The position numbers and the translations under genes are program-made. A stretch of DNA of 45,183 nt from a virus. Positions within the stretch are counted from its first letter, which is position 1, and the number at the start of each line of letters is the position of its first letter. Under the pieces are notes generated by a model that saw nothing but the letters and a program-made list of their open reading frames with translations, searched no databases and was not told the origin of the DNA. Positions 20,885 through 29,306 of the stretch are shown here, piece by piece. The stretch lies in IMG/VR virus record IMGVR_UViG_3300047476_000961, positions 1 to 45,183 of that record, one strand, 5' to 3'.

Positions 20885-20930
20885 ATTGCACCCTGTAAGA
20901 GGGGGCATCAACAACGCATACAGGAGTACC
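20872..20930 (+). promoter_or_regulatory. TTGCA-N8-TTGCA element plus leader, copy F
   Basis: TTGCA at 20873 and 20886, 13 bases apart, beginning inside the last codons of the VRR-NUC gene. CATCAACAACGCATACA leads to GGAGTACC (20923-20930), four bases before the ATG at 20935. Confidence 0.55.
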
Positions 20931-20934
20931 AACC

Positions 20935-21846
20935 ATGTGCAATTTGACCAACTGCTCGCACGACCACATCGATGACCAGATCGACGACATCTTCGGCGGT
21001 TTCGACGCGGACACTGTCTTCGATAGCACGCTTGCCGACGCCCAGCAGTACCGCCTGCATGAAGAGAAGTGCCCGTCCTGCAAGGGCAGCGGCCGCTTCC
21101 GCAGCTACGCGGGCCGCGTCGTTGGTGACTGCTTCAAGTGCAAGGGTAAGGGCAGCCTGTTCTTCCGCCAGACGCTGGAGCAGCGCGAGAAGGCCAAGGC
21201 GCAGCGTGATGCCCGCAAGGCGCGCGAACAGCAGACCGCCGCCGAGCAGGCTGACGCATGGCTCGAGGCCAACCCCGTCGAGGCTCAGTGGCTGCGCGAA
21301 CCCGTCAAGGGCGACTTCACCTTCCACGCCGACATGCTCGCCTCGCTGATCAAGTACGGCAGCTTCACCGAGCGCCAAGAGGCCGCCGTCCGCAACGGTG
21401 CTGCCAAGTCAGCCGCGCGCAAGGCTCAGTGGGCCGCCGAGAAGGCCGCCCGCGAAGAAGGCGCAGCTACCTTGACGCTGGTCAAGATCCGCGCGGGCTT
21501 CGACAGCGCGAAGCAGCACCTCAAGCGCCCCAAGCTGCGCATCGCCGACATCCAGTTCTCGCTGGCCCCAGTGACCGGCCGCAACGCTGGCTGCATCTAC
21601 GTCGTGCGCGCGAGCGACGACACCTACCTCGGCAAGATCACGCAGGAGGACAAGTTCATCACCTCACGCGACTGCACCGCAGCCGACAGCGAGACCGTCG
21701 CTCGCGTCGCTGCCGATCCGGCTGCCGCCGCCACGGCGCACGGCCACGAGTACGGCCAGTGCAGCTGCTGCGGTCGCGAGCTGACCAACCCCGAGAGCGT
21801 CGCTCGCGGCATCGGCCCCATCTGCGCAGAGCGGTGGGGCTGGTAA
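20935..21846 (+). CDS. Zinc-finger protein with DUF6011-like C-terminus
   Basis: A 303-residue protein. The N-terminal half has two DnaJ-type repeats, CPSCKGSGR and CFKCKGKG (about residues 45-75), able to bind one zinc. A charged helical section follows. A central part (about 175-240: LVKIRAGFD, CIYVVRASDDTYLGKI) looks like a small beta domain. The C-terminus, CSCCGRELTNPESVARGIGP followed by CAERWG, matches DUF6011, found in phage and plasmid proteins. Role unknown; the neighbours suggest replication or host takeover. It shares one base with the helicase gene start. Confidence 0.82.
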   Translation: MCNLTNCSHDHIDDQIDDIFGGFDADTVFDSTLADAQQYRLHEEKCPSCKGSGRFRSYAGRVVGDCFKCKGKGSLFFRQTLEQREKAKAQRDARKAREQQTAAEQADAWLEANPVEAQWLREPVKGDFTFHADMLASLIKYGSFTERQEAAVRNGAAKSAARKAQWAAEKAAREEGAATLTLVKIRAGFDSAKQHLKRPKLRIADIQFSLAPVTGRNAGCIYVVRASDDTYLGKITQEDKFITSRDCTAADSETVARVAADPAAAATAHGHEYGQCSCCGRELTNPESVARGIGPICAERWGW

Positions 21847-23219
21847 TGACCCAAACCTTCACCCCGCACGACTACCAGCGCGAGGCGATGTCGCACCTGT
21901 TCAAGCTCCAGAGGTCCGCCCTCTGGATGCCCATGGGCGGCGGCAAGACCGTGACGACACTGACGGCCCTCGATCATCTGAGCATGGTCGAGGACGTCTT
22001 CCCTGCGCTCGTCCTCGCCCCGCTGCGCGTCGCCAGATCGACGTGGCCGGACGAGATCGCGAAGTGGGGGCACCTGTCACACCTGCGCGTCAGCGTCGTC
22101 ACCGGCTCGCCTGCGCAGCGTCAAACGGCGCTTGACACCCCGGCGGACATTTACTGCACGAACTATGACAACCTCGTCTGGCTCTGCGACCGCCTCGGCG
22201 ACGCGTGGCCGTTCAAGACCGTCGTGGCCGACGAGTTCACCCGCCTGAAGTCCTTCCGCCTGCGGCAAGGCAGCAAGCGCGCCGGTGCGTTGGGCAGGGT
22301 GGCGCACACCCGGGTCAGCCGCTTCATCGGCCTGACCGGCACGCCTGCGCCAAACGGTGTGAAGGATCTGTGGGGCCAGATCTGGTTCCTCGACAAGGGC
22401 CAGCGCCTCGGGCGCACGTTCAGCGCCTTCGAGCAGCGGTGGTTCCGCAAGGGCTATGACGGCTACAGCCTCGTGCCTTACGAACACACGCAGTCCGAGG
22501 TCGAGGCGCAGCTCAAGGACATCTGCCTGACCGTGCAGGCGCTGGCGGTCGACGAGCCGAACACGTTGCCGATCTATGTCGACTTGCCGCCCAAGGCGCG
22601 CAAGGCGTACGACAGCCTTGAGGAAGAGATGTACGCCATCCTGCAGGAGAATGAGGTCGAGGCGGCCAATGCGGCCGTGCGGACCCAGAAGTGCCTGCAG
22701 ATGGCCAATGGCGCGATCTATGTGGACGAGGACAAGACGTGGGAGGAAGTGCATGACGCGAAGCTCGACGCACTGGAGAGCATCATCGAGGAGGCTAACG
22801 GAGCGCCTGTGCTGGTGGCGTATAACTTCAAGCACGATCTCCAGCGACTACAGGCTCGTTTCCGTAACGCTCGGGTGCTGGACGCTGACCCTGATACGAT
22901 CAGGAAGTGGAACACCGGAAGGATCCCGATATTACTCGCTCACCCTGCGTCGGCGGGGCACGGCCTCAACCTCGCCGACGGGGGCAACATCCTCGCCTTC
23001 TTCGGCGTGAACTGGAACCTTGAAAGCGACATGCAGATCATCGAGCGTATCGGCCCTATGCGGCAGAAGCAGGCCGGCCACAACCGACCTGTTTGTGTTT
23101 ACCGCATATTGGCACGGAACACAGTGGATGATATAGTCATGGAACGTCTACAGTCCAAGAAGTCGGTCCAAGAGGTCTTGCTGGCCGCAATGGAGAGAAG
23201 AAATGGTCACAAAAACTAG
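21846..23219 (+). CDS. SNF2-like DEAD/DEAH helicase
   Basis: A 457-residue superfamily 2 helicase or translocase. The ATG at 21846 follows the upstream stop. Motifs: PHDYQREAM (Q-motif-like), Walker A MGGGKT (30-35), VADEFTRLK (127-135, motif II; DEFT replaces DEAH), LTGTPAPN (motif III, about 163-170), and a C-terminal helicase lobe with GHGLNLADGG and IERIGPMRQ (about 405-413, motif VI). SNF2-type proteins move along double-stranded DNA and may clear host proteins or remodel replication intermediates. Overlaps the next gene by 17 bases. Confidence 0.93.
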   Translation: MTQTFTPHDYQREAMSHLFKLQRSALWMPMGGGKTVTTLTALDHLSMVEDVFPALVLAPLRVARSTWPDEIAKWGHLSHLRVSVVTGSPAQRQTALDTPADIYCTNYDNLVWLCDRLGDAWPFKTVVADEFTRLKSFRLRQGSKRAGALGRVAHTRVSRFIGLTGTPAPNGVKDLWGQIWFLDKGQRLGRTFSAFEQRWFRKGYDGYSLVPYEHTQSEVEAQLKDICLTVQALAVDEPNTLPIYVDLPPKARKAYDSLEEEMYAILQENEVEAANAAVRTQKCLQMANGAIYVDEDKTWEEVHDAKLDALESIIEEANGAPVLVAYNFKHDLQRLQARFRNARVLDADPDTIRKWNTGRIPILLAHPASAGHGLNLADGGNILAFFGVNWNLESDMQIIERIGPMRQKQAGHNRPVCVYRILARNTVDDIVMERLQSKKSVQEVLLAAMERRNGHKN

Positions 23220-23826
23220 GTTGGAAAAAGTGTTTCGGTACGACGAAAAAGCGGGGCATTTTTACTGGCTAAATCCTACGTCCAAATCCGTAAAGCCGGG
23301 CCAAATAGCTGGCCGTAAAGCGAATAACGGCTACCGACAGATCATGATAGACAACACTCGGCACCAAGAACACCGCCTTGTGTGGCTATGGGTGCATGGA
23401 GTTTTCCCTGAAAATGAGATTGATCATATAAACGGTGTTCGAGACGACAACCGAATTGAAAACTTGCGCGAGGCTACGAAGGCTCAGAACCAGCAGAACA
23501 TCGGCGCAGCGCGCCGGCACGGACATACGGGGCTTTTAGGTGTCAGCTATCATGCAGGCAATCGCTGGCGTGCGCAGATCAGGGTGGATGGAGTAAAGTA
23601 CTACCTCGGCTTGTTCCCGACACCAGAAGCCGCGCACGAGGCATATCTTAGCGCGAAAGCCAAAATACATAAGTTCCAACCAACCATGCGCCAGAACCCG
23701 GCGCGCGTGCGCACTGGCCCATGGAAGGATGCAAATCAGATGCCTATCCCTGAGTTTTCTTCTTCACCGCGAACTTCTCGCGATCAACAGGACCACCCTC
23801 GGCGAGAAGAGGCATCTCGCCCTTGA
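23203..23826 (+). CDS. HNH homing endonuclease with AP2 domain
   Basis: A 207-residue HNH endonuclease. The nuclease part has HRLVW (57-61) and EIDHINGVRDDNRIENL (72-88), the HNH signature. An AP2-type DNA-binding domain follows (about 110-156: TGLLGVSYHAGNRWRAQIRV, DGVKYYLGLFPTPEAA). From about residue 180 the frame runs into the opposite-strand gene (83-base convergent overlap), and that tail looks like random translation. It starts inside the helicase end and has GGAGAGAAGAA before the ATG. Probable homing gene, placed at the end of the early unit. Confidence 0.92.
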   Translation: MVTKTRLEKVFRYDEKAGHFYWLNPTSKSVKPGQIAGRKANNGYRQIMIDNTRHQEHRLVWLWVHGVFPENEIDHINGVRDDNRIENLREATKAQNQQNIGAARRHGHTGLLGVSYHAGNRWRAQIRVDGVKYYLGLFPTPEAAHEAYLSAKAKIHKFQPTMRQNPARVRTGPWKDANQMPIPEFSSSPRTSRDQQDHPRREEASRP

Positions 23827-25207
23827 GCATCATGTCGAGTACCGTTTCGGGGTCCATACCAAGGCGGTCTGCCGTGTACCGGACGCGCGCCTCGAAAGTT
23901 CCGAGGAACGGCTCGGCAGCGGATCCGAGGCCTGTCGTCTCGCCGCCGCCAAGCCACATTGAAGCCTGATATTGGGCGGGTGAGATGCCGAGTTTTTTAG
24001 CTTGGTCTTGTTGCCACTGTTCATAGTAGCCGTACTCGTTTTCACGGGGTTTTGAGGCCCACAGCGCCGGATCATTGAGCGCGTCTTCCATGGGTATATA
24101 ACCCTTACCAACCCACTCTTGAGGCCGGTATGTCATGGACACCTCGTCCTCGCCGATTTCGCCTTTTTTGTTAACTTTGCCGGGCTTGATTTTGACGGCA
24201 GACTGTACGACGTCTTCTGGCAGTCCGGGGTATTGACGGCGCAGGGTCTCTAACGCGCTTTCAGGTGTCTTGGCGAGTTCGGCGATTGACGTCTCCAAAA
24301 AGCGCGGATCTCCCGAGAGGATACCCGGCAATCGGAAATTGTGGGTGTCGATCGTTGCGACCTGCTGGTTGCCCTGCAAATTGCTAGAGAAACTTGCGGG
24401 TTTCGGGTTCTTGAAAATATCCCAACCACCGCGCTGTTCCAGACCGCGCACGTTGTCGCGGTGTAATTTCTGCGCGATCGACCCGTAACCAGCGGCGGGG
24501 CTATCAGGTACTGGGATGCCCTGCGACTGGAGGTAGTTGTAATAGGAGCCTGTACGGACGTTGTCAGGAACACGCGCGCGAGGGCTGGTTGCTGCCATCA
24601 AATCCATCAAGCGTGAGTAGCCCGCGCCCGCTTCGCTCTCGGGCATAATACCTTCCATGCGCCGCAATAAGGGCTCGGTGTTGTACCATTCCTTACCGCC
24701 ACCTTCGATACCACGCTGTACCGTCTCGTTAATGCCACGCTCGACCTCGGGGACTGCGAGAGCGCTGACGATACGGGGTGACGGACCTCTAGGCGGGTTT
24801 ACGCGCGGAATTTGAAATTGAGGCACATTCGGAACGTCTGACAGCTTGCTGACATCGAACAGCTTGCCGTAGCCGGGGTTCTCGACACGCCATTCAGCGT
24901 AGGAAGGCGACCCCTTGCTGGGCTTCTTAGCTTCACTCAGCACATCTTGGGCTGCCGCGCCCGAGGTGCCTGAGCGGTTGCGGATGATTGCCGGTGCTGC
25001 TGGCTTCGCTGCTGGCTTCGCTGCTGGCTTCGCTGCTGGCTTCGCTGCTGGCTTTGCCTTGGGCTTGGCGGCTAGAGGTTTTTTCTTCGGCGCGGGCTTG
25101 TCGATGTTAAAAGCCTTGCGCAGAGGCTTCTCGACAACATCTGGGATGTAGTCCGCGCCAGCCTCAATGCCGCTCTCTAGGAATTTACGAAAGGGTGTCT
25201 TCGCCAT
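23744..25207 (-). CDS. Virion-associated protein with HhH-glycosylase-like motif
   Basis: A 487-residue protein, last gene of the late unit. It starts with a helical segment (residues 1-35), then a Lys/Pro/Ala tandem repeat (about 40-73). A central domain (about 155-310) contains LLRRM, LMAATSPRARVPDNV, KPASFSSNLQG and ATIDTHNFR. The last two resemble segments found in helix-hairpin-helix DNA glycosylase-like phage proteins. The C-terminus carries LLAEGGPVDREKFAV, a tail shared in style with other virion proteins here. It could be an internal virion protein with enzymatic ancestry. The assignment is uncertain. Confidence 0.55.
   Translation of the reverse strand: MAKTPFRKFLESGIEAGADYIPDVVEKPLRKAFNIDKPAPKKKPLAAKPKAKPAAKPAAKPAAKPAAKPAAPAIIRNRSGTSGAAAQDVLSEAKKPSKGSPSYAEWRVENPGYGKLFDVSKLSDVPNVPQFQIPRVNPPRGPSPRIVSALAVPEVERGINETVQRGIEGGGKEWYNTEPLLRRMEGIMPESEAGAGYSRLMDLMAATSPRARVPDNVRTGSYYNYLQSQGIPVPDSPAAGYGSIAQKLHRDNVRGLEQRGGWDIFKNPKPASFSSNLQGNQQVATIDTHNFRLPGILSGDPRFLETSIAELAKTPESALETLRRQYPGLPEDVVQSAVKIKPGKVNKKGEIGEDEVSMTYRPQEWVGKGYIPMEDALNDPALWASKPRENEYGYYEQWQQDQAKKLGISPAQYQASMWLGGGETTGLGSAAEPFLGTFEARVRYTADRLGMDPETVLDMMLKGEMPLLAEGGPVDREKFAVKKKTQG
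23801..23821. terminator. Hairpin at the convergent gene junction
   Basis: GGCGAGA (23801-23807) and TCTCGCC (23815-23821) form a 7-pair perfect stem with a 7-base loop, at the meeting point of the plus- and minus-strand units. No run of T follows, so termination is only possible, not shown. Confidence 0.3.
24996..25055 (-). repeat. 12-base tandem repeat, five copies
   Basis: The unit GCTGCTGGCTTC (plus strand) is repeated five times, the last copy with one change (TTT for TTC). It encodes Lys-Pro-Ala-Ala units in the N-terminal linker of the 23744-25207 protein. Such tracts gain or lose copies easily. Confidence 0.9.
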
Positions 25208-25209
25208 GA

Positions 25210-28200
25210 CTATCGGACCTTCTTGACTGCGTAACGAATGGGACGGGCGGCCAGATTTATAGCCGCTTGGCCGGGGCGTGTGCGCGCGAGGCGTCGGCCA
25301 CCTGCGCCGACACCAGACGCCACGCTGTAGGCGAGGGCATTGCCCAGCGCATCTTCGCGGATGTCGCGGGGGATGTCGCGCATTTCTTGCGCCTTTCCAG
25401 CGCCGTACGTGGCCCCCTGTAGTAGGTCGTCCACTGCACCGACACCAAAGCGTGCGGCGCGACCGGCGTTAGCCAGAGCGCGGGCACCACCGAGGCTAGG
25501 GGCGAGCATAGAACCGCCGACCATTCCTGCGCCTTCGAGGGCCATAGCCGTCCCCGGGTTGCGCTCAGCATACCGCTCCTGCAGCATGCGGATGCGGTTG
25601 ACCTCGTTGCGGTAAGCGTTCGGATCCTTGGCAGCGAGCGTGCGGAGCCTAGCCTCGATCTCGTCTCCGAAACCGAATGACAGGCCCTGCCCGAAGGTGC
25701 GAGCCGCGTTGGCGTAATCGTACCCTTGCTTCTTCGGCTGGCCGCCCTTGCGCAGCTTGACCGGGCCGCCACGGGCCATCTCGATCGGTTTGCCGCTACT
25801 GTCCACGCGCGTGCCGTCGGGCAGGATGTAGGTGTCGGTCTGAGGGTCGTAGCGGCCCTCGGACGCGAGGTCGATCGTCGGGTTCACTTCGGCCGCAGCC
25901 TGCTCAATCGGCACCATCTCTTCGGGCGGCGCGGACCGCAGCCCCTCGGCACCGGGGACCGACGGAGCGCCGTAGCGAGCCTGCAGCTCCTCCGCGCCAG
26001 TCTTCTCGAGCATCGTGGCCCCCTGCGTCGCGGCAAGGAACGCGGCGGGGTTATTCTGATACGCGTTAGGCAAACTAGCAATCGCACGCCCTGCGGCGGT
26101 GTCCATGGCCGCCGAGCCAAGGCGCGCACCGGTGCCTGCCAGACGACCAGCTCCGTAGCTCATACCAGCCATGGCTGCAGGCGAGAACAGCGGCGCAGTC
26201 GCGACGGCCATCGGTAGCGATACCGATGTCAGCGCGGGGGCGGCGAACGGCAGTGCAGCGGCAACGCGGTTGATACCGCGCGGGGCGATCGACGAGGCGC
26301 TTTGCCCAGCGAGCAGCGCGGCCAGTTCGCCTGTCGTGTCAGCCTCAGTCAGTCGATTGAATTGACCAGTGCGAGCGCCGTAGCCGGTATTGACGTTGTT
26401 CCGATAGATGCTCTGCAGCTTACGTGAGGCGGTCTCGATACCGGCCCTATTGCCGAGGCTGAGTGAGCGCTCGATCTGCTGCGCCTCATTCGCGGCCTTC
26501 TCGTAGTCGCGCATGATGTCGGCGTATACCGGATCGTGTTTGACCAGCTCCTGCCGCACGGCGTTGTACGTCTGCTTGGCGATGCCGGCGGCTTTGCTGT
26601 CAACCGCGCCGTTGATCTTCGAACCGATGTCGTAGACGTCCCGCTTGAACTGGTCCATTTCCAAAGGCAGCAGCAAGTTTGGATTGGCCTGAGCCTTCGC
26701 GGCGTACTCATCGACGAAAGAGTTCATCTTCTCCCACGCAAGGTGATCGGCAGGCCGGTCGCCTTGACGCGTAGACCAAGTGTCGTAGGATTTAGGCTTC
26801 AGCGACTGCACGCGCTGCTGCACCTTACCGATGTCGAGGGGCGTCGGCGTCGTGCCGAAATTCTGCATGGCTGTGCGATACGCATCAGACGCTGTATCGC
26901 GGATACCCGCGAGTAGGCCCTGCGCAGCACCGACAACTTCCTCAGCGGTCCCCTCGGGGTTCGTAAGGCCGCGCATAAAACCTTCGCTGCGCGGTGTTGG
27001 CGCACCAGTGCGTCCGCGTTCAAAACCCGCACCGGCGGCCTCTGAGATCGTAGCCCCGCCGATACCCGACGGGAAGCCGGCAATCTCCGCAGGCACATTA
27101 GCCAGCGGCGTCCCAGCAAGTTTTTTCCCAGCCGCAGCCGGGGCCTCTGTCGCGAGTGCGACCGCACCCGATAGCGGGTCGATGACACGGCCTGCAGTCG
27201 ACAGGCCCTCACCGAGGCGCGTAGCGCCCGCAGCCTTCAGGCCCGCGCCGCTGCCGCTCAGGAGCAGACTGATGTCGCCCACCGCAGCAGCAGGGTCTTT
27301 GATGAAGTACCGCTTCATGCCTTCGGGGCTGCCGTACTGCTCTTTGAGAACCTCACCGAGAGCCTGCACAGCCGGATCGTCCGTGTCGCCCTGAAGAAGC
27401 GCGCCAGCGATATCCGTCATCGTCTTGATGCTGCCCTGCCGCTCGAGGCTGAAGACACTCGAAAGCGTGTCGGCGGTCAGTTGCCCGAGGCCGGTGGTCA
27501 ACTGGCCCACACTCTCAGGCAGGTTGCGCCCAGCCTGCGCGACAGTCTCAATCAGGCCAGCGTTCTTGGAGGCGGCCTCGTCGATCGCGCGGTAGTCGAT
27601 GCTACTGCCGAGTTGGGCGCGCTGCTCAGGCGTCTGCTTAAAGATGTCGACATTGTCTGCGGCCGTGCGCTTGGCGTAGTCCGCAATTTGGTCTTCGGAT
27701 ATGAAACCCTCGCGGTTCGCGACGTCGGCCAATAGCTGGCCATACCCCTCAGCAGTAGCTTCGGGCATGCGGGTGTATTCGACGAGTTCCGCCTCTGCGC
27801 GAGGCGAGAAGCGGAAGCCGCGAATGTCCTCGCCCGAGATCCGAGCGCCCGGCGGCGGAGCAACCAGACCCGTCGGATTTGCTGCGACGTCCTTCTCTAG
27901 TGTCGCATTCAGCTTGTCCGCGTAATCGCGGATTTTGTCACCGTAAATTTCAGCGGGGTGCGTTTTCAGAATTATCTGGGTGTCAAGCGGCGGCACGCCC
28001 AAAGCCGCAGCCTCTCCGTTGAAGGCCGCGATGTCCGCCTCATAGCTCTTGCGGACGTCATTATAGCCGTCGCGCTGTACGAGGACGCGGTTTTTCAGAA
28101 ACTCGCGGATAGCTCGGCGTGTTCCATCGCTAAACTTACCGCTTTTATTGAACTCGTTTCGGAACTGCTGGGGTATCCGTTCGAGGGCAACTTGGATGGT

Positions 28201-28596
28201 GTTGTAGCGGTCGATGTCGCCCTGCATGACCGCGCCGGTCGGATCCTGTACCTTCGCAGCCAGCGTAACTAGGTCTTGGTCACCCGCCGAGTTTGGGGGC
28301 GTGGAAAGCGCCGTGGTGTAGTACCGCATGCCTTCGCGGTATATTTTGACGTCGTTGTCCGCATCGAAACGCTGGCGCAGATCACCGCCATATGTCTTGG
28401 CCTTGATCATGATATCAAGCCGCTCTTTGCGCAGGTTCTCTTCGGCCTGCGGTCCGGCGAAAGGCAGCGTAGCCGCAGTCTTCTCCACATCCTGCTGGCC
28501 GCGCGTGATGTCGATGTCACTCTTCTGAGCTTTTTGCTGCTGTTCAGAAGTTTTTCTAGGGCCGCCAAAGTCTGCAGGATTGATTGTCGCTTGCAT
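25210..28596 (-). CDS. Large internal virion / DNA-ejection-type protein
   Basis: A 1128-residue protein, mostly helical. Residues 1-330 are charged helices. About 395-580 and 780-920 are Ala/Gly-rich hydrophobic stretches (PAAAVGDISLLLSGSGAGLK, LPMAVATAPLFSPAAMAGMS) that could enter membranes. The segment MARGGPVKLRKGG (about 968-980) resembles motifs in many phage virion proteins. Near the C-terminus further Gly/Ala-rich amphipathic helices follow. Size, composition and position after the fibre and nozzle genes suggest a protein ejected with the DNA, like T7 gp15/gp16. No transglycosylase motif is seen. Confidence 0.6.
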   Translation of the reverse strand: MQATINPADFGGPRKTSEQQQKAQKSDIDITRGQQDVEKTAATLPFAGPQAEENLRKERLDIMIKAKTYGGDLRQRFDADNDVKIYREGMRYYTTALSTPPNSAGDQDLVTLAAKVQDPTGAVMQGDIDRYNTIQVALERIPQQFRNEFNKSGKFSDGTRRAIREFLKNRVLVQRDGYNDVRKSYEADIAAFNGEAAALGVPPLDTQIILKTHPAEIYGDKIRDYADKLNATLEKDVAANPTGLVAPPPGARISGEDIRGFRFSPRAEAELVEYTRMPEATAEGYGQLLADVANREGFISEDQIADYAKRTAADNVDIFKQTPEQRAQLGSSIDYRAIDEAASKNAGLIETVAQAGRNLPESVGQLTTGLGQLTADTLSSVFSLERQGSIKTMTDIAGALLQGDTDDPAVQALGEVLKEQYGSPEGMKRYFIKDPAAAVGDISLLLSGSGAGLKAAGATRLGEGLSTAGRVIDPLSGAVALATEAPAAAGKKLAGTPLANVPAEIAGFPSGIGGATISEAAGAGFERGRTGAPTPRSEGFMRGLTNPEGTAEEVVGAAQGLLAGIRDTASDAYRTAMQNFGTTPTPLDIGKVQQRVQSLKPKSYDTWSTRQGDRPADHLAWEKMNSFVDEYAAKAQANPNLLLPLEMDQFKRDVYDIGSKINGAVDSKAAGIAKQTYNAVRQELVKHDPVYADIMRDYEKAANEAQQIERSLSLGNRAGIETASRKLQSIYRNNVNTGYGARTGQFNRLTEADTTGELAALLAGQSASSIAPRGINRVAAALPFAAPALTSVSLPMAVATAPLFSPAAMAGMSYGAGRLAGTGARLGSAAMDTAAGRAIASLPNAYQNNPAAFLAATQGATMLEKTGAEELQARYGAPSVPGAEGLRSAPPEEMVPIEQAAAEVNPTIDLASEGRYDPQTDTYILPDGTRVDSSGKPIEMARGGPVKLRKGGQPKKQGYDYANAARTFGQGLSFGFGDEIEARLRTLAAKDPNAYRNEVNRIRMLQERYAERNPGTAMALEGAGMVGGSMLAPSLGGARALANAGRAARFGVGAVDDLLQGATYGAGKAQEMRDIPRDIREDALGNALAYSVASGVGAGGRRLARTRPGQAAINLAARPIRYAVKKVR

Positions 28597-28600
28597 CTAA

Positions 28601-29302
28601 TTAATTCCCTTTGCCGAGTTTAGCCAATCCTCGCTGAAAGGCGGCCCGTATTTTTGGTGCATAGCGGGGGTAGAAGTCCAGTAAAGCCTTCAAGTTCGCC
28701 TCGGTAGGAGCACCCTCCAATTGCGCGTAGGCGTTTCTCTCGGCTTCCAGACTGTCGAACACGTTGTTGAAGTTCGGATTTATCGGCGCGTTTGAATATG
28801 GGTCGCGCAATTCACCATTGACCTCAACACCCGCGACAGGTCTCGCAAAAGCGGATCCGGCCCGCACGAGTTCGGCAGCCGTCCTCGCACTGGTGACGCC
28901 GCGATCAGCCACGCCCGACAGATAGCTATTGCGGAAGCGCTCCAGCTCGGTTTCACGGGCCAAGCGCGCTTTGCGGTCAGCTTCTGCGATATCGCCGAAC
29001 GCCCCCGACAGCTTGCCAATCGTGCCGGCGATACCGCGATACTTGCGCGGCGCGAGGAGGGCCTGCGATATGGCGAACAGTTTTTCCGATTGCGACATGC
29101 CGGCGTTGCGCGCCCGTATGTTCTCCTCGCCACGCTCGAATAACTCTCGTTGCGTCTTTTCTCGCGCCGCCTCTGCCGCAAGTTGGCGGTCGTATACGCT
29201 CTGGATAAGGCCCATCGGATCCGACTTTAGTTGCGCAAAGTCGATGCCACCCATGGCGCTCAGGGCACCGACGTCCTCGCCCATCGTCTCTTCTTCGTCC
29301 AT
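28601..29302 (-). CDS. Probable virion structural protein
   Basis: A 233-residue protein. The ATG at 29302 is chosen; an upstream TTG at 29356 would lie inside the previous gene. The N-terminus is acidic (MDEEETMGEDVGALSAMGGI), then long helices (QLAAEAAREKTQRELFERGE), a Gly-rich helix hairpin (GIAGTIGKLSGAFGDIAEAD) and helical segments. It lies between two repetitive virion proteins and is likely an internal or tail-associated component. No family recognised. Confidence 0.62.
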   Translation of the reverse strand: MDEEETMGEDVGALSAMGGIDFAQLKSDPMGLIQSVYDRQLAAEAAREKTQRELFERGEENIRARNAGMSQSEKLFAISQALLAPRKYRGIAGTIGKLSGAFGDIAEADRKARLARETELERFRNSYLSGVADRGVTSARTAAELVRAGSAFARPVAGVEVNGELRDPYSNAPINPNFNNVFDSLEAERNAYAQLEGAPTEANLKALLDFYPRYAPKIRAAFQRGLAKLGKGN

Positions 29303-29306
29303 AGCC

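Noticed and set aside
5416-20930. Sigma54 promoters at the TTGCA pairs
   Set aside because: Sigma54 needs TGGCAC-N5-TTGCA with GG and GC 12 bases apart; here identical half-sites are 13 apart and only copy B has TGGCA, in the second half-site.
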